Source: Psoroptes ovis (taxonomy: Eukaryota > Arthropoda > Arachnida > Sarcoptiformes > Psoroptidae). Taken from it: a stretch of DNA of 64,000 nucleotides. Made by a program: the position numbers and the translations under genes. The stretch is from the NCBI GenBank assembly GCA_002943765.1, contig PQWQ01000005.1:124001-188000 (forward strand), read 5' to 3'. This document shows, piece by piece, positions 1 through 11,800 of this stretch. The first letter of the stretch is position 1, and the number at the start of each line of letters is the position of its first letter. The notes below the pieces were generated by a model. It searched no databases. It saw nothing but the letters and a program-made list of their open reading frames with translations, and was not told the origin of the DNA.

Positions 1-1453
1 ACATTGATATGCTTGTTGATGTGAACAATTCCAATTGATTGTACGCAAAATGTTTACGCATTCATCATATTGTTCGTGTGATAGATATTCATTGATTAAT
101 CTTTTGAATGATAATTCAAACGGTAATGTTAATATTTTTAAACAACAACAATTTTTCACGCTTGTATTAGTGGATGTAGATGGTGGTGATAATAGATTTG
201 ATGATGCTTGATAGCCTTTATCATTCGAATCTTGACGACAATTTTCAACCATTAAAATGATCAATTTATTTGATGAAATAAATTGTAAACGTTTTACGGA
301 CATATTTGAATTAGGATGACATTTCGATTGATTGTTCAATGTTTCATTGGTAATGTTTTGAAATGCAATATCATAGAATGATATAGAACCATTTGGATCA
401 CATGTAACGAACATTGAATCAAATGGATGTGTTGCAATATGACAAATTGGTTTACTCGAATGCAATGAATACAATGCATTCTGTTCAATATTGAACAACA
501 TAACAGATTCATCATCACAAAGTAGCAGGATTTTATCTTGTTGTTCAGTGAATTGAGCTGCGAAACACAGTTTTTCCATTGGAATATTTACTTCGAATAA
601 TATTTCAACATCAGCTGTAAGCATTTCCATCAACACATATGTCAGATTATAGATGGATGTTTTTTGTTTATGTAAAACACCGAATTTTCTATCATAGTTG
701 GCAACGAAATTTGCCTGTGAATCAAAATAACAAATTAATACAAATACTAAGTGTCAAAAAGTGTGAGATTCTGACCTGCAAAATATCATTGTTAATCGAA
801 TGTCCAGCTTCGATCAAACGAAAGTCATTCAATTGCAAAAAAATCAACGATTTTTCCGTTTCTAGATGTCGGTTTATCATTCGGTTGGCATGAACTGGTC
901 GAAATGGCATCTGATTCGACCATAATAATGCCATTTGTTTTGACTTACAAATGGCTATGCTACGCTTGGCTGGGAACACTTGTTCTACATGACCACTTGT
1001 CAATTGTTTCAAACGATAATTGTTTTTAAATTTTAATTTAAAACGTGGACTATTCGAATCGAATTCGATCAAAGAAATGAATGGCTCAACAAATGCAATC
1101 AAAATACCATTATTTGTAATTTCGATACTTGATATTCGTTTTGACGCTAATTTACTGGGTACAATATGATCATGACTAATCGATATGATTGATTCATATT
1201 CATCATTATCAAAACAAATCGATGATATTAATCCATGATTAAATGCAATTATTAAACCATTAAAATCATTTGAACGTTTAATGAATTTCAATTGACAAAC
1301 ATTATAATTACAAAGATAATTTTCCAGTAATTTTAATCGACGATTAATTTTTTGAATTCGATATTGTTTAAGACCATAATTAATATTATTGAAATCATCA
1401 TTCAATAAACATTTGGATGAAATTGATGATAATTCAAATGTTTCTTGATGCAT
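1..1453 (-). CDS. Wdpcp: Fritz/WDPCP planar cell polarity effector, 3' part cut off by the window
   Basis: Exon 1 is 776-1453 and exon 2 is 1-714, open to the window edge. The 61-base intron 715-775 is GT-AG, phase 0. The ATG at 1453 has an in-frame TGA 12 bases upstream. The visible 464 residues match the WDPCP/fritz family by recall: an early segment RRLKLLENYLCNYNVCQLKF, a core with RSIAICKSKQMALLWSN (vertebrate equivalent RHLAINCVHDIVVCWW), then blade-like repeats (ILLLCDDESVMLFNI; ICHIATHPFDSMFVTCDPNG), and finally EQYDECVNILRTINWN, matching the vertebrate stretch ending in NILSSMNWDTLGHQCF. The family has an N-terminal beta-propeller and helical C-terminus and acts with septins and the CPLANE complex in planar polarity and ciliogenesis. 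The C-terminal helical region lies outside the window. The gene is head-to-tail with PIH1D1, about 200 bases apart. Confidence 0.85.
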
Positions 1454-1628
1454 AGTTTTCGCTCATAAAAGCGCTCAATGGTCATTTGAAAGAATTGATA
1501 AATAAACTACACATATCAAAATATGCCAACATGTAGTCTATACATAAACAAATGTAAACAAGCAACTCACATCTCACTAAAGATGTATTGAATATTTTTT
1601 CGACAAGCCTTATTCAGTATTCTCATGT

Positions 1629-1634
1629 TTTATT
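1629..1634 (-). terminator. Poly(A) signal for the PIH1D1-like gene
   Basis: AATAAA on the minus strand about 20 bases after the stop codon, so the 3' UTR must be very short. It lies upstream of the fritz ATG. Confidence 0.6.
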
Positions 1635-1654
1635 AATCGAAGATGTTCAAAAAT

Positions 1655-2621
1655 TCAGTTCGATGCTTGAATTGGACAAATTATCTTCAGAATAGATTTT
1701 TTCATTGTGGCTTTTGCTTTCGAAGGATCAATTTGTATGGGCAAATAAAATTCTCTGACTATTTGACCATTGTCCATTATGATTACGTGATCATCATTCA
1801 TTTGTAATTGAATTTTTTTGAAATGAATGACAAATTTGATTTGTATCGAAACAATATCTTGGAATAAATCTAGTGTTATGATCACATTTTGATTCAATTC
1901 ATCTTCGTTATCATTCATTTCTGTATCGATGCTCTCAGCTGTTGCGCTATCGATTGATTCATCGATTAATGATTGATCAAGAATATTTGAACTTTTAACA
2001 CTGTAAGAATCGATGAATTTCGGGAACTCTTGCTCATTGTCCGCAAGTTGAAATCGGCGATTTTTCATCACAATGAATCCAGTGTTATCCAGACGAATAT
2101 CAAATTTACTATTGATTGTATCGATTATGATATAAATCAGATAATTTTTATATATTTCAGATTTCATTATTTTTTCCGAATAAAATCTACTGTTAATTAT
2201 GGCATATGTCATTTTAGCTGGTTCATTTTTCTTATCTTTTGTTGATCTAAGTTCTTCCAACACTAATGGTATGGTGAATTTGGATAATTCTTCATATTTT
2301 TCTTGTGATATCAAATCACGTAGCTCACTTTCATCCAACTGTATGGTCGGTGAAGATATCTAGTAAAAAATGAATTATCTTAAATTTCAATTTGATTATT
2401 TCGAAAATAAATTTTTACCGATTTTGAATGGCAAACATTTATGAAAAATTTAAATTTATATTGTTTACAATAAGTTTTAACCAAAAAACCAGGTTCTTTG
2501 ATACGAATTTCGAATTTTTTGTCTTCATCAGCAAGCATTGAATTAATTTTTTGCTTATTAATTATAATAATAATTAATTAATTTGTTTAAGTTAAGAATT
2601 CAATCAAAAACTTACCTCCAT
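1655..2621 (-). CDS. Pih1d1: PIH1D1-like subunit of the R2TP chaperone complex
   Basis: Three coding exons: 2616-2621 (only ATG GAG), 2419-2553 and 1655-2359, all phase 0 with GT-AG introns; 282 codons including stop, so 281 aa. An in-frame TGA 15 bases upstream supports the ATG at 2621. The PIH1 domain begins at about residue 15: IKEPGFLVKTY, then FFINVCHS, matching the family pattern KPGFxIKT...VFINICHS, and continues to NSRFYSEKIMKSEIYKNYLI and FIVMKNRRF. After an acidic linker (ESIDTEMNDNEDELN) comes a C-terminal CS-like domain ending REFYLPIQIDPSKAKATM, matching human PIH1D1 (LDAYIPLQINSHESKAAF). PIH1D1 binds phospho-clients and joins RPAP3 and RUVBL1/2 in assembling snoRNPs, PIKKs and RNA polymerase II. 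It shares a short divergent promoter with RAD54. The N-terminus is shorter than in vertebrates. Confidence 0.88.
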
Positions 2622-2786
2622 TTCGATTAAAATTCAATTAAAATGAAATCATATTGTGTACCTTTGTTCATGAATGACGCTCACAAAGCTGAAATTTGTG
2701 GCGCTTAAATTCGATTTGTTTTGAAATTTTTGATTCATCAAAAATTTAGTGTTTCATCATTTGAATTTAAATTTAAATTTGAAAGA
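2622..2786. promoter_or_regulatory. Divergent promoter shared by PIH1D1 (minus) and RAD54 (plus)
   Basis: Only 165 bases separate the two start codons, so both promoters and 5' UTRs must fit here. No TATA box is obvious. A GC-richer patch at about 2685-2704 contains TGACGCTC and TGTGGCGC, the latter resembling an E2F half site. That would suit the cell-cycle-regulated RAD54 gene, but this is inference. Confidence 0.55.
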
Positions 2787-5145
2787 ATGTTACGAAGTAA
2801 AGTTCCTTCGATTGTTGCCAAAAGAAAATCTCTTGGAAATGATGAAAATAATAATAATAAAATCATCGAGAAAAATGATGAAAATGTTCGAACAAAACGT
2901 ACTCGACGTGTTGCGCTGGTACCTCTTAGAAATTCTTTTACGTTTCGTCCCAATTTAAAATTGGTTGATGATATCATTAAAGAACGTGATGAGCATGATG
3001 AACTAATCAAAAAAATTTTGAATCGTCCATTTAAGATACCAATCAATAATTATTCAGGTCTGTTTTTTTTGTTTATTTTAGTTAATTATTATTAAAATCA
3101 ATTTAAAATTCCCAGGGTCTTCGTATCGTTCGTTGGGCGTCAAATTGAGTGGACCTCGACGTCCATTATTCGATCCAAATGACCCTAATGCATTGATTTT
3201 ATATGAACCTGAACCATTGAGTGCTCAAGAAAAATTGACCAAAAAAGATTATAAAGTTCATGTTGTTGTTGATCCTGTTCTATGCAATGTTTTGCGGCCA
3301 CATCAACGTGAAGGTGTTAAATTTATGTGGGATTGTGTTACCGGTGTACGCATTGAAAATCAATTCGGCTGCATTATGGCTGATGAAATGGGTCTTGGCA
3401 AAACACTGCAATGCATTACTTTGTGTTGGACACTATTACGGCAAGGACCAGATGCTCGTGCTTTGATCGATAAAGCTGTTATTGTTGCTCCAAGTAGTTT
3501 GGTTAAAAATTGGTATAATGAAATCAATAAATGGCTTGGCTGTCGTATCAATGCATTAGCAATCGATGGTGGTTCGAAAGATGAAATTGACAGAAAACTT
3601 GCATCATTCATGCAAACAACTCCTGGTCGCAGATGTTGTCAGCCTATTCTCATAATTTCTTATGAAACATTTCGTTTGCATACGAATATGTTGCATGCAG
3701 GCGATATTGGTTTGGTCATTTGTGATGAAGGTCATCGACTTAAGAATCAAGAAAATCAAACATATTTGGCACTGAATCAAATTCGTGCAAAACGTCGTGT
3801 ATTATTGTCCGGAACACCCATTCAAAATGATTTACTTGAATATTTTAGTTTAGTACAATTTGTTTGTCCAGGATTACTTGGTACTTCGGCCGAATTTCGT
3901 CGACATTATGAAATTCCAATATTAAAAGGACGTGATGCTGATGCATCGGAAAATGATCGCAATAATGGCCAAGAAAGATTAAAAGAATTGATTAATTTAG
4001 TCGATAAAATAATGATACGTCGTACATCGAATATTTTATCAAAATATTTACCAGTCAAAATTGAACAAATCGTATGTTGTGGATTGACTGAATTACAACG
4101 TCAAATTTATCAAGAATTTCTCGGTTCAAAAACATTTGCTAAAGTTATTGATGATGAATCTGAACAAAACACTGGTGGTAAACGTAGTAATTCATCATTG
4201 GTTGCGATTACATTTTTGAAAAAACTTTGTAATAGTCCACAATTAGCTTATGATATGATTATGGAAAATCAAGAGAAAAAACGTAATGGTAAACATAATG
4301 TCAGTGATTTAGATTTTCTTTTACCATATTTTCCTGATGAGTTGCGCTCAACGAAGAATCGAAATCGTGTTGAAGTGACTATTTCTGGAAAATTGAAAGT
4401 ATTAGATACATTACTGGCTTACATTCGTAATGAAACCAATGATAAAGTTGTTCTTGTTTCAAATTATACACAAACATTAGATTTATTTGAAAAATTATGT
4501 CGAATGAGAAATTATCGTTATGTACGTTTAGATGGCACAATGTCCATTAAAAAACGTGGAAAAGTGGTTGAAACATTTAACGATCCGAATAGTATGGATT
4601 TTATATTTATGTTGAGCAGTAAAGCTGGTGGTTGTGGTTTGAATTTGATCGGAGCTAATCGTTTGGTTATGTATGATCCAGATTGGAATCCAGCCAATGA
4701 TGGACAAGCAATGGCACGTGTATGGCGAGATGGACAACGAAAACAATGTTTTATTTATCGTTTATTATCGACTGGTACAATCGAAGAAAAAATATTCCAG
4801 CGACAAACACACAAACGTGCATTGAGTACATGTGTTATTGATAATATGGATTCTGAAGAAGAAGTTGAACGACATTTTTCATTGTCAGAATTAAAAGAAC
4901 TGTTTCGATTAGAATTAAATACAGCAAGTGATACACATGATAAATTAAATTGTAAAATGTGTAAAACAATCGGTGGTGGTCAACCACCACCCGAAGCAAA
5001 TTGTAATGATGATTTAAGTGTTTGGTATCATTGTTCTGATAATAGAAATTTAGTCGATCAAATACTCAAATGTGTATGGAGTTCATGTAAAACAATTACA
5101 TATTGTATGCATCAAAAATCACATGAACAGAAAAATATTCCTTAA
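2787..5145 (+). CDS. RAD54L: RAD54 homologous-recombination translocase
   Basis: Exon 1 is 2787-3057 and exon 2 is 3116-5145, with a 58-base GT-AG phase-1 intron; 766 aa against 747 in human. The ATG at 2787 is chosen because [14 protein letters not shown] lines up with the vertebrate start; an in-frame ATG at 2721 is also open. This is a SWI2/SNF2 ATPase with all motifs: Walker A DEMGLGKT (GKT near 185-187), motif Ia [19 protein letters not shown] box (294-297), motif [14 protein letters not shown], motif IV region [18 protein letters not shown], motif [20 protein letters not shown] and motif [13 protein letters not shown] (621-631). A C-terminal CxxC plus Cys/His (CKMC...WYHC) matches the vertebrate zinc-binding tail. 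RAD54 moves on dsDNA and stimulates RAD51 strand exchange in the nucleus. No missing catalytic residue is seen. Confidence 0.97.
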
Positions 5146-5243
5146 ATTCAATTATCAGATAAATTATTTATATTAAAACCTTGAATTCGGTCCACCTGAT
5201 CTCTATTTACCCCTTTACTCAAATTGTGATTGAACCAATTCAA

Positions 5244-5249
5244 AATAAA
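5244..5249 (+). terminator. Poly(A) signal for RAD54
   Basis: AATAAA about 100 bases after the RAD54 stop codon; the first canonical signal on this strand. Confidence 0.6.
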
Positions 5250-5639
5250 CATAAATCAAGCAATCAATCAATCTAAAGTATTTGATTTTCATTTTAAGTA
5301 ATTGAAAAAAACAATTGACTATTTCCAAAAAATGTAACCATTTCATCTCGTTTTGAAACATACGTGTAACAAGTGATAATATCAATCCATTCATATCTTA
5401 TCCAAACTAAATTTAAACTAATTCAGTGATAAAATGATGATCTGATATATACAGTTGAAGCACCACTTGATTCATATATTTGTCCTAAATTTTAATGATG
5501 AAAATGGAGATAAACAAAACATATTTTGGCAATCGAAAATTGATCACCATCTATTACATTTATCATATCAAATTTTGCCATCGACTATATTTCTAATAAG
5601 AATTTGGATAATTTTAAATTGAAATTATTGAAAAACAAA
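5250..5639. other. Short intergenic stretch before the first allergen-like gene
   Basis: AT-rich, no ORF of note. TATATA at about 5444-5450 is the only TATA-like sequence, about 190 bases upstream of the next ATG, so its role is uncertain. Confidence 0.4.
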
Positions 5640-6152
5640 ATGAAATCTTTGACTATCGCAACAATTTTGTTGACCATTTTGTTGTTTGAATTCATTCATT
5701 CAGAAGGTATGTATTTTTATTAATTAATTAAATCTTTTTGGATTTGTTTCGACTAATTAATCAATACATTTTCATTTAATTTCAAATAAATCACAGATGA
5801 TGAAAAAACATCAACGACAACAACACAAGCTACAACAACAGCAAAACCAGAAAAAAATGATATGATTAAAAAAGCAGATAAATATGTTGAAGAAAGTTTG
5901 AAATTTTTAGAAGAAAATCAATATAAAATGAATAAAATCGATCGAATGTCGTTAGAAATTGAAATTGCTGCCATACAATTGTTGAGATTTAAAATTAATT
6001 CAACAAGCAAAGAACGTTTGTTGGAAAAATACAACAAAGAATTAGAAGAACATCATGAAAAATTGGATAGTTTAATCAATAAATATTGTCCGACCACAAC
6101 ACCATCATCAACAACTACAACAACAACAAAAAAGTCTCAAATTGATGCATAA
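5640..6152 (+). CDS. Secreted group 5/21 allergen-like helical protein with Thr-rich tails
   Basis: Exon 1 is 5640-5706 and exon 2 is 5797-6152, with a phase-1 GT-AG intron of 90 bases; 140 aa. Residues 1 to about 21 are a signal peptide (MKSLTIATILLTILLFEF...). The mature chain starts EDDEK, then a Thr/Ala-rich linker (about 27-38), then about 75 residues of charged amphipathic helices (ADKYVEESLKFLEENQYK ... LLEKYNKELEEHHEKLDSLI), then a second Thr/Ser run before the C-terminus. Length, signal peptide and the motif LLEKYNKELEEHHEKL resemble the mite group 5/21 family, whose members are about 130-140 aa secreted helical bundles of unknown function with an FExYNxE-like motif. The Thr runs are not typical of that family and could be O-glycosylated. 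Similarity is by eye, so this is a related paralogue at best, not an identified allergen. It is a tandem neighbour of the next gene, with the same intron position. Confidence 0.75.
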
Positions 6153-6245
6153 CAAAGAACAAAATGAAATCTTTGCATCAATAATTATTAATTTAAATAA
6201 TTTTGTACCCAAAATTATCTAAGAATATTTGATTGTTCTAATTTC

Positions 6246-6251
6246 AATAAA
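6246..6251 (+). terminator. Poly(A) signal for the first allergen-like gene
   Basis: AATAAA about 95 bases after the stop codon. Confidence 0.6.
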
Positions 6252-6456
6252 GATTAATAATTTTCATCCCAATTAATTGATTGATTTGATCATAGATAAT
6301 AGTAATCATAGTACTTGAGATTGTTTATGAATTGTCAAGCACATTGTTTATTGGATGAAATATATTTTTAAAAACCTTATGTTTCTTATGTACCTGGGCA
6401 CAATGAAATGTTCAAAGTACGAGTATTATATCGACTATCTTTCCTGTAAAAAAATT

Positions 6457-6466
6457 TATATAAAAA
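6457..6466 (+). promoter_or_regulatory. TATA box of the second allergen-like gene
   Basis: TATATAAAAA, 84 bases before the ATG. With initiation about 30 bases downstream the 5' UTR would be about 55-60 bases. Strong TATA boxes suit highly expressed secreted-protein genes. Confidence 0.55.
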
Positions 6467-6549
6467 TCCAATCGAGAATCGATTGGATTAATCATTGATT
6501 TATTTGTCTTGTTTTTCCCAGTCAACAATCCAATTGATTAAATATAAAA

Positions 6550-7194
6550 ATGAAATACGTTTATATATTTGCAATTCTATTGATTGCTGCGATAGCTTTT
6601 GCCGGTAAGTTTGAATTCAAATGATAAATAAATGAGTTGAATGAATAACAGATTCATTTCATATCAACAGATGATGAAAAAGACCGAAGACTCAAAGAAT
6701 CTGAATTATTAATCAAAACTGTTCGAGAATTTCTTGCAGATAAGAGAATGACAATCTATAATGCAAAGAAAATTCTAAGAATGAGAGCGAAAATTGCTAT
6801 TTTATTAGCGCTCAATGAGTCAATACGTTTGACACCAAAGGGTGAGCAATTAAATCGTTTATATGAAAAATTGTCAAAACGAGAAGAAGAATTATTTGAT
6901 GATATGGCTAATTTCGATAATGCTATGGCCACCGATGACAATAGACGCAAACGTCTCTTATTTGAAGGTCATCAATTGATTAAAGATGCTCAACAATTCC
7001 TTCGTAAGAGTCATGACCTTAAAAAAAATGAATTAGTCCGCAAAGAAATGAGAATCATGGAAGAATTGATGCATAAATTGGAATCAAATCCTCATATGGA
7101 TCAGAATGAATCGCGCATCATTGAACGTCGCTTACGTGAAGAAATCAAATCTTTACGAAAAATGATTAATCGTTCATTATTGATTGAAAATTGA
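6550..7194 (+). CDS. Secreted helical protein, apparent two-module relative of group 5/21 allergens
   Basis: Exon 1 is 6550-6604 and exon 2 is 6671-7194; phase-1 intron of 66 bases at the same place as in the upstream gene, right after the signal peptide and before DDEK; 192 aa. Signal peptide is residues 1 to about 18 (MKYVYIFAILLIAAIAFA). The mature chain is almost wholly charged amphipathic helix without cysteine. Two stretches look alike: about 24-95 (ESELLIKTVREFLADKRM ... LNRLYEKLSKREEEL) and about 110-185 (EGHQLIKDAQQFLRKSHD ... IERRLREEIKSLRKMI). Each also resembles the single module of the upstream gene (ADKYVEESLKFLEENQYK). I infer tandem gene duplication plus internal duplication. 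Function is unknown. An apolipophorin-like or group 7-like helical protein cannot be excluded. Confidence 0.72.
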
Positions 7195-7245
7195 TTGTTC
7201 AAACATAACTGATTCAATCGATTCGGTTTATAATTAATATTATTA

Positions 7246-7251
7246 AATAAA
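7246..7251 (+). terminator. Poly(A) signal for the second allergen-like gene
   Basis: AATAAA about 50 bases after the stop codon. Confidence 0.6.
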
Positions 7252-8627
7252 AATTTTGAAATTTGAATTTTTTGTCGCCACTAGCAATTACTGCTAGCAA
7301 TTTTATTTATTTTTCTAGATCAGTAGTATTTCATGCTTCTACCCTACAGTTGTAGTAGCATTAAATTCAACTATTAAATACTAGCAGCAATTATTTATGA
7401 ACAGTCTACATTATCCTTTAAGTAGAAGCATATAAAAAAGTGAAGAAAATTTCCGATTATTCGTATATGATTTGATTGTCATGTTCATTCAAAAGAAGGT
7501 AGCAGTTTTATGAATGAATAGATTCATTCAGCATTTTTGGGTTCAGTCGAATTTTTTTCAAAAGTTATCGGTCAAATGGTTTCTGGTCGTCACACGGACC
7601 AAAACAACTTTTGTGGTAGCAGCTTCAATCTCCCCTTTGATTGAATATGAATTTTTTCATTAATTCAATTGAAATTGGCGCGCAGATTACCACCGAAAAT
7701 TTCAATGTTTCATCTAGGGAAAATCGCATTTCGTCTGCAGCAATATTTCAGCTGAAATATATTTGAACACATTAAAATGTTTTTATTTATTTGAGTTCTT
7801 CTTTTTTGGTTTGTTCCATGATTGTTTCAGAAACCTTTTTGTGTTTTTTTTTGTTTTTTGGTTCATCACAGTTCCAATTCCAATCAATTTTACATCTGTG
7901 CTTCTTTTGATTCTATGGCCAAATGTTTTCAAATCAGAGATGTTTATCCACCTTTTACAATTCTATGTATTTGATTCAATCAACCGTTCAACAAAAACCC
8001 ATTCATTTTAATGTTGTTTAATTCAGTGGTTAATTTATGAATTATTTTGCTTCCCAGAAAAAATCACAGTGCATTTGAAATTAATTTGATTGATGAATTT
8101 AAGAAGAATAGCGGTTTTAATATAATTGAAATCTAATCAAGAAAAATATTAATCAATCGATTATTATTTGATTGATCGAGCATCCAACAAAAAGCATTTG
8201 TTTCAAGTTTCCTGAAATAAAGAATATAAAATTTTTTGATTTTAATTAATTGGGCTTGAAAAGAGCTGAAATTCGATTCAATCAGATCAGTCAATTTTAT
8301 TGTGAAAAAATAAAAATGTGAAATTCCAGTGCAATATCTGACAATGTAAATTTTTGTGTGAATTCGGTGTGTGCACCCGGCAAATTTCCCGAAATATGTG
8401 ACATTTAATGATAAAATATTAATTTATTAAATTAATAAATTAATAATAATATTGTAAAATCGATGAATTGTGCCATTTTTGATGCCCAAAAAATGTTATG
8501 TGTTTGTTGCTCTGCTCTGCTGTAATCAATTATATTGATTTTACAAACATATCAATTCATTTACAATGAATTATTATTATGAATCAAAGAACAACAACAA
8601 CAAATTTCAATAATAATATTCACCACC
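7252..8627. other. Gene-free stretch upstream of turtle; probable promoter and 5' UTR
   Basis: No convincing ORF. 7,270-7,420 is rich in CTAGCA and TAGTAG motifs, including the inverted CTAGCAATTACTGCTAG. 7,560-7,640 is GC-richer. The palindromic elements common further right are absent. I infer that the turtle promoter and any non-coding 5' exon lie here, but see no clear TATA box or donor. Confidence 0.35.
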
Positions 8628-8862
8628 ATGATGATGAATCACCATTTAAAATTTAGAATAAAAATTAAAAATTTAAAAAATTTCATTTCACATTTCAAAT
8701 CAATAATAATGAAACCACGTGTTACTGCATTTCGTTCACGAATACGGCCACAATCAAAACCAACGATACGACTAAAACAATCAACAACATCGTCGTTCGT
8801 AGCATCATTCATCGTTTTCATTGCCTCCATACAATTCACATCGATGATTGTCATTAGTCAAG
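8628..8862 (+). CDS. tutl: turtle exon 1: N-terminus and signal peptide
   Basis: The ATG at 8628 sits in a strong context (CACCACCATG); another in-frame ATG is at 8709. The hydrophobic stretch SFVASFIVFIASIQFTSMIV ends just before the donor AAG|GTAAGT, phase 1. Phase and signal peptide fit the first Ig exon at 33589, but assignment across 24.7 kb is inference. Confidence 0.65.
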
Positions 8863-11800
8863 GTAAGTGGAAATGAATAAATGAATGATTTGTTACACAA
8901 ATACAAATTATACACATTTAAAGCATCAGCTTAGCTTTTTCGATTGATTCAATTATTTTCCAATGAATTAAACTCATTTCAAGCTTATATTCGGCTACTT
9001 GTATTATTATTGAAAATATAAGAAAAAATTCATTTTTCTTAGTCACGAATATTAATTCTTAAAATTCAAGTGATTGTGTGTCTCTTTGAGTGTAGTGTAT
9101 GATGATGATTGAATTGTAATTGTCATTTTTCAATCACATGTGAATGAATGAATGAAAGAAAGTTTTTCTTTAAAAATTAAGACGAGCTTCGAATTTAAAT
9201 GTTTTTAGTGTAATTCGTTGAATATGACACACACACATTACAATGTAAAGGTATGTTTCCATTGTGATTGTCTGCCCATACATCATTATGAATAATCAGG
9301 TGTATGATTTGAATTTAAGGGTTGAATTTAATTTTTTGTGTGTGTGAATTATTTATTATCATAAAGTTGACAAATCTCTTAACATAATAATATAACCTAG
9401 ATTCTAATTTTTGAATTAAAAAAACAATCAAACAGGTAACAAATGGATTTTGTATGTAGAAATATTTAAAATTTATACTTATGCATTCACATAATGCAAA
9501 TGCATCTTTTGTTTTATTTTTAATTTAAAATTCATATTTCAATTGTTTTGAAAATGAATGAATGAGAGAATCCAATTATTATTTGAATTCGAGTTCGGCC
9601 ATTTGTTTTTGACAAGTCTTTTTCAAATTATTCTTCAAAACAATACAAAAATCATTGTCATTCACGAAGATTTGTTCATACAATTGATTTTCCCATGGAT
9701 TTTCAAATACACGAATTTTCGAGTTGTCCGAAAAGTTTTTGCTGATTTTCAGATGTTTTTTTTCAATTAGTGAATCGGCAAAAACTTTCCGGACAACCCA
9801 ATATATTCAATAATCAAAAATTCATTGAGCAAAATTTTATTTTAAAAAAATCTTCGTTTCGAAATAGTTGAATGTGGTCAATCAAAATATGAAATTGATG
9901 ACTGCCCTTTGGCAGTGTTGTTGTTGTTTTATTATCGAATTTGTTGTATTTGTATGTAAAAATATTCATAAATGAAAATTATTCATTTGTGTGTTCATTC
10001 ATCCCAATTCTTGAATTTTGATTTCAAGCAAAACTAAACTAAAATGAAAAATTCCGGTTTTCATCTTTTTCTTATTATTTTTATTATTATTTGTGCATAT
10101 CTTCCAATTATTTTTCATATCAAAATGACCAATTCTGTACTAAGAAATAAAGTCTGAATCGAGGACCATTGTTGGTTGGTTGAATATGTTTTAAATATTT
10201 TATTGTTGTTTGGCCAGCCAGCCACCACTGCTGCCACTGATTGTGAATCTTTATTTTTTATAATGGAATCTCTGATTGTTTTTGTTCTGTGTGTCCATAC
10301 ATACATAAGTGGTGTGCATGAATACATACAACACCAACAGTGGTCAAGCAGGTAAATATTTTCAGCTCGCTCGTTCGTTATTTGGCCATTTTGTTGTCGT
10401 TATGTCAGCCAAACAACACAGACCTGTGTGTGTGTATTTGTCTATGATGATCATACGCATAATGATTAGTAAAGTGAATGGCTACAAATGATAACACAGC
10501 CAACAAAAAGGCCAAATCAATCAATCAATTTTTTTTGTTAATTGACTTAAAATATTAGGTTGTCCGAAAAGTTTTTGCCGATTTTCCAATGATTTTCTAC
10601 GATATAATCGGCAAAAATTTTCAGAACAACCTGATACAATCAGTCAAGTGTATTTTTTAAAGTGAAATTTTTTTTAAGAATATTTGGTTGATCGAAATTT
10701 ATGGAATTTGATTTGATTACAATTTGATATATCTAAAAATTAATTGTTATGCTGACTATGTTTCTCCAAAATTTTGTTAACATTAACTAATAACCAGTTT
10801 AAGCTTCTATCTTCTAAAAGTCTATTCTTTTCCAAGTGTTTTTGCATGAACACATTAACTGATTGATCGTTGAAAGTCGTCGAATTTTTCTTAAAGGTTT
10901 TGGCATCACAAAGGGTGTCATGAACACATTGAACAGTAGATAAGAAGATGCTTGAAAGTTGATTACACATTATAGAAAATATGTTAATATTTACATATAT
11001 ATTCGTAAGCCATTATTTTCTTATTATTGAATGATCCACCCCCACACATACACATACACACATATATCAAAGAATTCGTGATTTTTAATGAAGAAATATG
11101 AGATTTATCATTTTATTTTTTGCTTTTTTTGTGAATATATTAAGAGGATTATTATTATAAAATATATTTTGTTTAATTTGTTTTGAAAATGAATGAATCT
11201 AAGAATCAAAATGTGAATGAATGAATTTGAATTTTTCATTTTTCCATTATCTAAGATGTAATATTATTTTGAATCAGCCAAAAAAACAAGTTATCTTTGG
11301 TGAAATCCTATCAGATTAATGATATTTTCTTTCTTGCCAGTTCTTGGTTGTTGGACAACTTTCTTCAAGAAAGAGATTATCTTTGGATGGAGAGATATAT
11401 TGGGCTGTCCCATAAGTTCTTGCCGTTTTTTTTTTAAATTTTTTTCATTCGAAAAACGGCAAAAATTTTTCGGACAACCTAATATTTTCGGATGGTCAAG
11501 TGGATCTGTGAATAGTAGTTATTGATGATAATTATTTTATATCAATGATTAAAACGACAGATAGACAACACCAAGAATAATAATAAATGAATGCGTTTGC
11601 GATCTTGAAAATGATCTTGAATGAATTCTCTGAATAATTTATTGTGGATCGAATTTTCCAGGGCTAACTGGCCAACAAAATGGTGAATGACCATTAAGTG
11701 ATGTGTGTTGTTGTGTCGGTGTGTTGTTGCTTGCACATTTTTCAATTGTCGAATGTAATCGAAGAATCTAAGCACGTTTCAAATGTTGTTGTTTACGTTT

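Noticed and set aside
2721..2786. Upstream in-frame ATG for RAD54
   Set aside because: The extra residues do not resemble other RAD54 N-termini, while the start at 2787 does.
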